Source: Daphnia pulex | Lineage: Eukaryota; Arthropoda; Branchiopoda; Diplostraca; Daphniidae | Assembly (NCBI RefSeq): GCF_021134715.1 | Contig: NC_060027.1 | Coordinates: 2,914,001 to 2,978,000 of the forward strand | Length of the DNA: 64,000 nucleotides | Reading direction: 5' to 3' | Shown here: positions 24,291 to 33,015 of the stretch, piece by piece | Position numbering within the stretch: the stretch's first letter is position 1 | Layout of the letters: every line of letters starts with the position of its first letter | The notes under the pieces: generated by a model | Told to the model about the DNA's origin: nothing | The model's database searches: none | What the model saw: only the letters and a program-made list of their open reading frames with translations | Position numbers and translations under genes: made by a program

Positions 24291-25711
24291 ATGCAATTGG
24301 AAGTTTATTATTTTATTGTGTTAGCTTTCACGGTAGTGACCGTACGCAGTATCACGCAAAATGGTAATAATTATTTTATCTCCTTTTTGACGACGTAATT
24401 AACAATTTTCTTTAAATGCAGATCTCATAATTTCCGATGGTGATCAACTCCAATATCTCATCAACGGAAGGGAATCCCGAACGCTGACGTTGGATTCCTA
24501 CAATGCGTCAAAGTTGTCCGCTCTCGCTTACGATCCTGCAGCAAAGAAATTATTTTTCTCCGACCTCCGCCATCTTCATGGACACATCTTTAGCGTCAAT
24601 CTTGACGAACAGTCCCCTCATCTTGTTAAAGATATTGTTGAAAGTAATACCTTTTATTATTTATAAGGAAACGCTTATTGCAATTATAGATTTTCTTTAA
24701 TTTGCTCAACAGAAAATTCTAACGAAACTGTCGAGAGTTTGACGTACGATCCTGTGGACAAAATGTTGTTTTGGGTCGACGGATTCAACCGATCCATCCG
24801 TCGAATCCGGATTGACCATGACAATGATCCCTCGGACGAAAAGACTGGCGTTGAGATAGTTCATTTTCTGAACGACGAAGATAAACCACAGGGAATAGTC
24901 TCCGATCCTTGCACAAGGTAAAAATTTAATCATACTAACATTTTCGCGGTTATTTATACTACCTTTTTCTATTTATAGAATGTTGTACTGGACAAACATT
25001 TACAATTCGCGCCCCGTGATTGAGCGTTCATTTATCAATGGAAGCCAACGCGAAATCCTGATTGAAACCGACTTATTACGGCCAATTTTGTTAGCGCTCG
25101 ACGTGATGGAGCAGAGACTGTACTGGGCCGAGAGTCTCCGCAATGGATACTTCCATATTATGCGAAGCTTCGTGAATGGATCGGAAAGGGAGACAATTTA
25201 TCGCGGACTGGGTCAAATAGTCATCAGTCTCACGGTACGACCGTTATAACCGTATAACCAGATTACATCATTCCTGCTTAATCATAATTCTCATTAAAAG
25301 GTGGGCGATGACTTCGTGTACTGGAGTGATTACAATCACAAGAAAATTTGGTGCCTGCGGAAGGACGGGTCATCTAGGAGTCCTTTATCTCTTGGAAGTT
25401 TTCGCAATCCTGCGTTGGGGCTGGTGGTGATTCGCCATCAACCTGTCAACTGCACTATGATGGCGGAGGAAGGTCAAGCCGAAAAATCGTTCGCTGAAAA
25501 ATCAGAAATAATTACAATTGCTGTTTGTTTGACCGGCACTTGTCTCATTTTAATGGGGATTGTGGCCGCCCTTATCTTTCGAGTGTGGAAATCAATGGGC
25601 TGTCAGCGATTGGCATTCGTTTCTAACAAGAACAATGATGATACTTTCCCATTTCATTATTTCGACGACTATAGTAATTCTTATGCAATGGTTGAGAAGG
25701 CAACGCCGTAG
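24291..25711 (+). CDS. Cueball-like YWTD membrane protein lacking EGF and tail exon (cue3)
   Basis: A signal peptide exon (MQLEVYYFIVLAFTVVTVRS) with ATG at 24291 is followed by propeller exons with LFFSDL, LFWVDG, LYWTN, LYWAES and VYWSDYNHKK. The final exon (from 25301) carries a short stalk, a membrane segment (around ITIAVCLTGTCLILMGIVAA) and a cytoplasmic end, AMVEKATP, with its stop at 25711. Like cue2 it has no EGF module and ends before the conserved tail exon of cue1, 4, 5 and 6. LLWTD has become LFWVD in the second blade. It is about 390 aa. It is the last gene before the 6.4-kb mobile element. Confidence 0.82.
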
Positions 25712-26491
25712 TGCATTGAAATTTCATCCCAAGTCAAATAAATGTTTCATATTGGCTGCTAAAATTAAATTATCTATGACATTGTTTTCAAATAAAGTTT
25801 TAAGATTAGTGTTGTACTTGTAACCTCATTCTCTCTAAGATTGCTAATCATCCTGTACCGGAAGAAATTCCCGTTCATTACTTAAAAATACAAATGAAGG
25901 AACAATCTGTAAGATACCGTACACTTGACAAATCCGACCAGTTTATTAGTCTGAGTTTATTAACTATTTGTAAAATGAGCTCATTCATCATTCACTTTTA
26001 CAAAGGGGAAAACCCACTGGAAAAAGAAACTGCCGCACCTGCACTATAAGTTTTAAAAGTCGGATATCACAGGTATAGAGTTGATAACAAAATCACGTGA
26101 ACTCAATTCTGGTAATTACCCATTTGAACAAATATTTTTGACTTTCCCACAGTTGAGTTGAAAGTTTCGTCAGTCTTTTAGCGGTAAAACCGCCGAAAGG
26201 TCTGCTGCACAGGTGTCGCAATATAAAGTGAAGTTGCATCACCTTCTTTTACCCAGCAGCATATAAATAGAGCAACGCCGCTTCTTAGAATGAACTTTGC
26301 CGAGCGACGTTAGACTTGGATAGTCGCACACAAAGTGCAGTCTATAAAAATCAAGCTTTCACTGACCGGCTTTCGCGAATTATTCGACCGTGAGATCAAT
26401 GAACGGGTTTTTTTGCGCAATCGGTCGTGACAGAAAAATTTTCTGCTACTGCAGTTCAATCGTGCGCAACGACAACACAAGTAACTACCTA
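25712..26491. promoter_or_regulatory. Candidate promoter region left of the mobile element
   Basis: TATAAATAG occurs at 26262-26270 in the context CAGCATATAAATAGAGC, and a second TATA-like TATAAAAA lies near 26343. No plus-strand coding exon follows before the mobile element begins at 26,492. The next coding start is cue4 at 33,016, just beyond the element. The simplest reading is that this was the cue4 promoter or 5' leader before insertion. This is an inference from position; no transcript start is shown. Confidence 0.35.
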
Positions 26492-26604
26492 CCCTAGCGG
26501 CGGTTGTTGGTTGAAAACTGGTAATTTACCGGTGAAAAAAACCGGTAAATGGAATTTTACCGGTATAATTTACCGATTTTTTCCGTAAAGTAACCCCTTA
26601 TGAG

Positions 26605-27535
26605 CGTAAACCCAACCGAGAAGTGCAGTTATAACACCGTGTTTTTACGCGCCTGAAAAATTTGCGATTTTGTAAAAAAGGCGTTTCTTTTACTCGAAAA
26701 AAACCCGTTTTTAAACTAGTAAAATAACCCCTACAGTTCGTAAACCCAACCGACTAGTATGGTTTTCTTTCGTAAGTTTTATTATCAATTACCGGTTACT
26801 TTCCCTCGAAATATACTTGATTTTTTAACGGGTAAATTAACCCCTTAAGAGCGTAAACCCAACCGACTAATACGGTTTTCTTTCCGTAAGTTTAATCTTC
26901 AATATTTAGTTTATTTCACTCGAAATATACCAGATTTTTCAACGGGTTAATTAACCCCTTAAGAGCGTAAACCCAACCGACTATTACGGTTTTCTTTCCG
27001 TAAGTTTAACCATCAATATTCAGTTTATTTTACTCGAAATATACCAGATTTTTCAACGGGTTAATTAACCCCTTAAGAGCGTAAACCCAACCGACTATTA
27101 CGGTTTTCTTTCCGTAAGTTTAACCATCAATATTCAGTTTATTTCACTCGAAATATACCAGATTTTTCAACGGGTTAATTAACCCCTTAAGAGCGTAAAC
27201 CCAACCGACTATTACGGTTTTCTTTCCGTAAGTTTAACCATCAATATTCAGTTTATTTTACTCGAAATATACCAGATTTTTCAACGGGTTAATTAACCCC
27301 TTAAGAGCGTAAACCCAACCGACTATTACGGTTTTCTTTCCGTAAGTTTAACCATCAATATTTGGTTATTTTAGCTCGAAAAAAACCGGATTTGTAAACT
27401 GGTAAAACAACCCCTATAGGTCGTAAACCCAACCGACTAATACGGTATTAATTCCGTAAGTCTACTACTACTCTAAATTGAAATTTGAACTAGAACTGGA
27501 CTAAAGAATTAAAGTCGAAAAGTGTTGGAGGTGAA
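26605..27535. repeat. 114-bp subterminal tandem repeat array (about 8 units)
   Basis: The phrase CGTAAACCCAACCGA recurs at 26605, 26739, 26852, 26966, 27080, 27194, 27308 and 27422, giving spacings of 134, 113 and then five of 114. The units between about 26,966 and 27,308 are nearly identical, while the outer ones are diverged. Each unit also holds ACGGTTTTCTTTCCGTAAG and AACGGGTTAATTAACCCC, the latter containing a perfect palindrome (GGGTTAATTAACCC). Arrays of this kind next to a TIR commonly serve as transposase binding sites; that role is inferred. Confidence 0.9.
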
Positions 27536-27551
27536 GGCTGTATTGAAACTA

Positions 27552-29779
27552 CTACTCCGTTGTGGGTTTGAAAGCGACAATACCTGTATAGATTTCCATG
27601 ACTTTATCATCAACGACGACATAAGTTTCCTCTGCGTCGGATGACTTGCGGCCCTTAACTTTCAGTACAGCTTTCACTTTGTTTTGATTCCGGTACGTCA
27701 TCGACATCTGCTTCCGCAGGTTCTTCAGGTAGCTGCCAACTGTGGTGCTTGAAGGATCCGTTGGTGGGGATGACTTATTCCAAATATTTGCGGCGGCTGA
27801 GTTTTGGAAAAAGAAACAGTAGTAAATATTAGAGAATTGAGCGTATTTTTTCTGAATTAAAAAATCCCAAGCAAAGCAAAAAGTCGGAAACTTCTCGACT
27901 AGAGGTGCGCACTAGTCGAGAAGTCGAACAAATTTTTGCTTTGCGGGTCTGTTGCAACTTCAAAATGGTCTGCATTGCCATGTTACACTTACCTACAATC
28001 ACAGCAAGCAAATTGTGTAATTGGCTAAGGCCAATTTCCTTCACCGTTTTCCACTCAGCATATCCTCGCCATTGGATGATGTCACACAGCTCATCAGAGA
28101 CGAACACTCGGAATATCAGTTTTATAAATTTGTTGACAAGTGTGGCTGACTTGTACTTCATGGACAAGTGGCAAACCTGACAACGAAAGAAAAAGTTACG
28201 TTTGCAACCGGAAAATAGTGATCAAAATTGCATACCGCATTTACTGCTAAGGTCGTGCAGCCAAGTACGGTGTTAAGCGCTTCAATTTCTTGCAGTGATT
28301 TGCACGGGAGTTTTGGAAAAGCTTTTTCAAAGCCTTCTGTGTGTGCAGCAACGTTTTTTTTGGCATACTCGACTACGTTGCAGTGTTGGACTCGATCAAG
28401 CCGACGGTGTAATTTTGCAAACTGGTTGTCGACATGTTGTTTAAATTGGGCCAGTTGTTGATGCACGGCACGTCCAATAACTTCTTCCAGCGTTTGCAGA
28501 TTTACGGAACTTGTCTGATCGCCTGAATGCGAAAAAGAATAATTAATCAACAATTCAAGGTTTAATTCGTCAATTGATTCGGTTTAATTATACTTTTTCA
28601 TACCTTGATTCATGATGTTGCATAACGCTAGCATTTCACCATCGCAAATAACCACGTCTGCTAGTGGGTCAGCTTCTTTCACACCTGCAGCGGCAGCTCC
28701 CTTCTCAGAACCCGAATCGCTATCACTATCACCATCGCGGTTGTTCACACTTGATGAGTCGCCATCATCCGATTCTCCTGAAGTTGACTCTTCAAGCTGC
28801 GGCATAGACTGATTACTATCTTCATCGTCGGCGTGATCGGAATGATCGTATGTTGCCGGTAGAGGGTTAGCTTTGACGAATTTGGGAGAAATTGGTTGCG
28901 GAGCAACTTTCTCGGTGCTGTCAGCATCACCTGATAACGAAGTATTCGCCTTGGCGGCAGAAGCTGGCTTCGAAGCAGAGTCGAGTTTTTTTTTGTTGGT
29001 TTTTTGTCTTTTTGGCGTTGGTGACGCGGTTGGTTGCGGTGCTATAAGAAAGATATCTCGTTATTGACTGATGTTATGCAGAAAGAAAAACTAATTTGGA
29101 GCAATATATTGAAAGCGTGGGATGAAAGAAAACGATATACCTGGCAAGGCTCGTTTTTGTTGCAGATTACGTGTTCGCAAGCTTCTTATTTCCCCTTCTT
29201 TGGCTCGGCCAAGATTTGCATCTGAGTCGAACCACTGTGAAGCATCCGTCTCACCTCGCTGAAGTGCTGTGGCTTTTTTGGAAGCTTTAACCAGTCCCAC
29301 TATGCAATGCGAATAAAAATAAAGTTAGTTAATTTTATAAAACCTGTGGATCCAACAAATACACAACAGGGTAACTTACACCAAGTTTCTTCTGTTTTGT
29401 TGAAAACGTGAGCAACATCGTATTCCATCCATGATGTCTTTGGCCAAATATGTTTCGAAAACTGTTTCTCATTCCACACTGCAGGGGTTTTGATTTGGGA
29501 GTTTTCTGGTGGAGGATAGAGCAAACATTTCAAATCAGTTGACAGCCATGTTTTGGGTATAACGCTGAAAACTTCGACTTCGCCATCTTCTGTTGTTTGG
29601 CAAGTTTTCACAACACAAAAAATTTTGGTCTCTCCAAGTTGAACTTTTTTGCTGGGTATCTCATCCAGTTTTTCATACGTGGAACTGGGACACCAATGTT
29701 CTCGGATTCTTCCAACAGCAAAAACATCCAGTTCATCGGGAACTTTCTTTAGGTTTTTCTTCGATTTCTGAGACGTCAT
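27552..29779 (-). CDS. DUF4806-type protein inside the transposon, intact, 6 exons
   Basis: Exons in transcript order: 29779-29380, 29299-29141, 29041-28604, 28522-28236, 28176-27993, 27796-27552. All have GT-AG junctions and they sum to 1713 nt (570 aa) without a break. The N-terminal region (about 1-135) has Trp-rich blocks (KTWLSTDLKCLLYPP, WPKTSWMEYDV). The middle (about 190-330) is Ser/Asp-rich and acidic, with a basic patch (PTPKRQKTNKKK) that could be a nuclear signal. The C-terminal part reads FPKLPCKSLQEIEALN, then VNKFIKLIFRVFVSDEL, then IQWRGYAEWKTVKEIGL. That order (short helix, K..I..LFS/VSDEL, WKG-like turn) is what I recall for DUF4806, a domain of unknown function expanded in invertebrates. 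No catalytic triad is seen. The role is unknown; DNA or chromatin binding is a guess. Confidence 0.8.
27871..27944. repeat. 74-bp imperfect palindrome in an intron of the DUF4806 gene
   Basis: The left arm starts GCAAAGCAAAAAGTCGG and ends CTTCTCGACTAG. The right arm starts CTAGTCGAGAAG and ends TTTTTGCTTTGC. The inner 12 bp are perfectly complementary around a 9-base loop, and the outer 12 match nearly perfectly. It may be a small fold-back element or a residual tiny MITE nested in the transposon. Confidence 0.75.
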
Positions 29780-30344
29780 GTTCAATTAAAAGTTCCGTTT
29801 GAACGGTAAAGTCAAACCAAAAGCTCACTAAGTAACGCACACTTCAATCGTTCACTTTCAAACCGTTCACGTTCACTTCAAATCGTCAGCACTTTTGCAC
29901 GAAATTCGTCTGCAAATGGCCGCCAGCCAAAACGTGTTTATTGTAGATCGATATATCGTTTCTGCAGCATATCGATATACTTCACCGATGTCATGTATGT
30001 ATGCATGAAAAAGCTTAAAAAGAAAAAAATATAAAGGGGAATTTCAGTCTCGTAATCATAATGAAAATCCATTTATTATAAAAACTACGCCAATAATAAT
30101 TTGGTCAAACTGTAACAGATAATAAGACAAAGAATCGCATTCATATCCATACTCTTTCACTCTCAATCAACTTTAAAACCAATATTTAACATACTGTGCG
30201 TAGCTAACCAAAAATAAAGTAAACATAATCTTTGCAAGTAAAGTAAAGTATTGTAAGTAGAATAATAATAAAGAATTTTGCGTTCCCCTGATTTTAATAT
30301 CTAAAAAAAAAATAGCAGCTAAAACAATCACCAACTCGAAGTAA
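29780..30344. other. Non-coding interior of the transposon
   Basis: AT-rich sequence between the DUF4806 start codon and the importin-like exons. A near-repeat CGATATATCG / CGATATAC lies at 29948-29978. The part next to 29,779 should hold the DUF4806 promoter, but no TATA box is convincing. The part next to 30,345 is the far side of the importin-like 3' end. Confidence 0.4.
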
Positions 30345-30946
30345 CGGTGGCCTTCAGTCAGCGGATTTCCTTCGTGGCCCAGTTAGACAGATACTTTGTC
30401 TTTCCCGTTTTAGATCGTCGTCCAATAGTCAGCATGTCGGTGATTGGTTCAGTGTCAACGAAAGGCAGCAATTGATGTCCAAACACAGAGCAAGGATCCC
30501 TGAGAGAAAATTATATTATATACAAGTACGGGCTAAATCAAAAATGATCCTGTACCCAATAAGACCAGCGACGGCAGAAATGGTTCCATCTCATTTCTCC
30601 CGTCTCTCGCAATCGTAGTTATGAAGTTTATCATGTGTGGAACATGGTGAACATGTGGATGTATTAGCTGGACATCATTTCCAATAGTTTCTTTGTCTTC
30701 CCCTTTGAGACCCTGGACAATTCCAGTGTATGCTTCAAGGCAGCATTCACGCAGTTCATTTAAATAATCCATGATGTCAATATCATTCTGCAAATAAACA
30801 AACATTAAAACCAAACCCTTTGAAATTAAACAAAATTGTAGTTACTCGGTTGACCTGGGCTTGAGATGCTTGGTGTAGCATGCCAATAACTAATTCAAGA
30901 TACTTTTTGAATTCTGGGCTGATTGCCAAAGCCATTTCCTGAACAC
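30345..30946 (-). pseudogene. Captured importin-beta1 3' fragment (three exons with introns), decayed
   Basis: Three minus-strand exons match the C-terminus of the nuclear import receptor importin-beta1 in order and spacing. The first (about 30946-30848) reads MALAISPEFKKYLELVIG then QASQAQVN, compared with DIALAIGGEFKKYLEVVLN and QASQAQVD in vertebrates. The second (about 30794-30541) reads [19 protein letters not shown] then IVQGLKG. The third (about 30499-30345) reads DPCSVFGHQLLPFVDTEPI, then GRRSKTGKTKYLSNWATKEI. Introns between them are kept, so the piece came from genomic DNA, not mRNA. The second exon loses the frame before AGLIG, which appears one base out of phase, so the fragment cannot encode the normal C-terminus. 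The rest of the importin gene is absent. Confidence 0.85.
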
Positions 30947-31300
30947 CAGCAGCACAGCACAATTTGGCTTGTCAATTTGATCTGTTGAACTGACTTCGGC
31001 AACAGAAATTGTCTCTTCTGCTGTGGCTTCGCCTGATTGAAGTACAGAAATGTCAACTTCGGCATTGTTGTTTGATAATTCAACAGCTACATAACACAAA
31101 TAAATGTATTACTTTCAGTAAACAAATTAAAGTAGAAAAAACAGTACCTGATTCAATATTATTTGATTTGCTACTGCCATGTACTTTATTCCAATGGCGT
31201 CTGAATGACAGAAACTTATTACACTGCTGACCACACCCGGCAAACTTGCATGTTACGAATAATTTGGTGCTGAACGAATGATTCCAGTTATTGCGCGACT
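30947..31300 (-). pseudogene. C2H2 zinc-finger gene fragment fused to the importin fragment
   Basis: A minus-strand exon ending at a GTACTG donor (31148) encodes CKFAGCGQQCNKFLSFRRHW followed by NKVH. This fits the C2H2 pattern C-x4-C-x12-H-x4-H. A second exon starting at 31086 joins it in frame and is acidic and Ser/Thr-rich (AEVDISVLQSGEATAEE, then VAEVSSTDQIDK). The frame then enters the importin-derived sequence in the wrong phase and stops. The result looks like the 5' part of one gene joined to the 3' part of another, with no intact product. The parent of the zinc-finger part is not recognised, and its first exon was not found. Confidence 0.6.
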
Positions 31301-31604
31301 AAAAATTAATGGGGTTCTTCATATTTATGGAAACAGAGCAAATCAGACACATAACAGAAGATGTTTACATCTTTTCTTGGCTTGGTTAATGCTTCTTATT
31401 TGCATTGACGGTTGCTATGCACTGACAATGGGCAAGGTTGAGATAAACAGCAGTAGAAAACGCAACAGCGAACGCAATATAGTTCAAACTCTACAGACGA
31501 AAGAAAAATTCCGGGATTTGTAGTACTAGGCCTAAAGTGTTTTCTCTTATTATAGTTTCGATTAGCTTGCTCTTGCACTTCAACTTATTACATTCCATTC
31601 AATC

Positions 31605-31811
31605 ATGAAACAATTCAATGGGAAACCTATCTATGAAATTGATACTGATTTCATTATTTACCGTGATGAAGCTGGAACTGGTTTGAAAAAAGAGACTATA
31701 CCATTGGAGGCCATAAGTTTCGAAGATTATATTGACAACGGTATGACAAGGTTTTTGGTACATTTTGGGATCATGGATCATTGGGATACATTGGGATCAT
31801 GGGATCATTAG
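31605..31811 (+). other. Short open frame in the transposon, unrecognised
   Basis: A 68-codon frame begins MKQFNGKPIYEIDTDFIIY and ends in a small GGATCATTGG-type repeat (about 31768-31808). The first 50 residues have protein-like composition (KKETIPLEAISFEDYIDNG), so it may be a captured exon from an unknown gene. No family is recognised and no splice partner is obvious. Confidence 0.25.
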
Positions 31812-32830
31812 AAATAACCGTTGGTTAACAGCATCAATATGGTTAAAAAACCAGTTACATAACCCTTTGCAAGTTGGTATTTAACAGTTTAAGTTGGTGT
31901 ATATAACCGTTGATAAATTTAATGGAAATGGGTAAAAAACTAGTGGCAATAACAGTTGACAAATGCGGTTTTTTTCGCTAGTAAATTAAGAGTTGTATGA
32001 ACCCCAAAACTACCCTTTGCAAGTTGGTAAAAAAACCTTTGGCAATCCCAGATGAAAACGGATGAAAATAACCTTTTCAAACGTTGGTTTTATATGGGCG
32101 CGGTTTACTTAAGAAAAACTAGTGTCTTTAACCTAAAATTTACCCTATACTTTCAAATTTAATTTGGTGTATATAACCGTTGGCTAACTGAATGAAAACG
32201 GGTAAAAAATTAGTTGCATAACTCGTTTAAAGTTAGACATAGTTTACCGGTAAATTACGAATTACTTGAACCCCCAAAAAATAAATTTGCGTCGGTAGAA
32301 ACAACCATTGGCAAACCGGCAAGCAATGGAGAAAAACACATTTTTAAATTTTAGTTTCAAACTAGTCTAAATTACCGAGAAATTAAGGGTAAATTAGAAC
32401 TTTACCCGACAACATTTGAGTCGGTAGAAATAACCGTTGGCAGAACCATGGGCAAACCGGATGGCAACGGATAAAAAAAAAGTTTTTAAGCGACAGTATT
32501 ATGAAGGATTACATTTACCGGGAAATTTTTAGTTATTTAAACCTTAAATTTACTGGTCTAAAATACGGTTTCAGAACCCGGTGAAAACGGGTTGAATAGC
32601 GCTTTATATTTGTTAGTATTTCTAACCCGTCTACAACCGTTTATTAAGAGGTGATTTTTACACTTCTCTCAAAATAAAGTTTTGGGGTTAGAAATACTGG
32701 GAAAAAACTGAGTTTTAACTGGAAATATTGTGTCTGACTTGTCTTTGAAAAATTTTCAATAACTTTTGGGTAAAGGTTGTTTTTCCCTTCAAATTACCGA
32801 ATTTTGGGCCGTAAAAAAAGGGTAATCACA
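31812..32830. repeat. Diverged subterminal repeats, right arm of the transposon
   Basis: Phrases such as ATAACCGTTGG / AACCATTGGCAAACCGG / AAAACGGGTAAAA recur irregularly (near 31815, 31907, 32175, 32302 and 32429) on a spacing of roughly 90-130 bases. They share the ACCGGTAAAT vocabulary of the far left end but are much more degraded than the left 114-bp array. They are probably old copies of similar subterminal units in a different phase. Confidence 0.55.
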
Positions 32831-33015
32831 ACCATACCGACTTTCAACCGAGAACCACCGCTAGGGTAGTAGACGGGCTTTTGTTCTCGAACGATTTAGA
32901 GCACTAAAAACAGTGACACGAAACGATTAAACAATCGTCATCATCTCTTATTGATCAGTACAGCAACGTTTCCCGGAGCTGAATTAGTTGGATTTAGTTT
33001 CTTGGCTCGCAAAGA

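Larger units (their letters stand above)
26492..32866. mobile_element. 6.4-kb DNA transposon carrying captured genes (Pack-type, superfamily unassigned)
   Basis: The left end reads CCCTAGCGGCGGTTGTTGG and the reverse complement of the right end reads CCCTAGCGGTGGTTCTCGG; after these both continue TTGAAA. The imperfect terminal inverted repeat is thus about 30 bp. TA flanks both sides (26490-26491 and 32867-32868), compatible with a 2-bp TA target duplication, though a longer one cannot be excluded. Inside are an array of 114-bp repeats near the left end, diverged repeats near the right end, an intact DUF4806-type gene, a zinc-finger fragment and an importin-beta fragment, all on the minus strand. 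No transposase, integrase or reverse transcriptase motif is visible, so it should be non-autonomous. TIRs starting CCC with TA flanks do not match a superfamily I can name with confidence. Confidence 0.8.

Noticed and set aside
26605-27535. Possible CRISPR-like or satellite array
   Set aside because: The 114-bp units are contiguous without spacers and lie just inside a TIR, so they are subterminal repeats of the transposon.
27905-28461. Plus-strand frames inside the DUF4806 gene
   Set aside because: They are shadows of coding exons on the minus strand.
26492-32866. Possible retroelement or Polinton
   Set aside because: There are no long terminal repeats, reverse transcriptase, integrase, polymerase B or capsid motifs; the ends and cargo fit a cut-and-paste DNA element.
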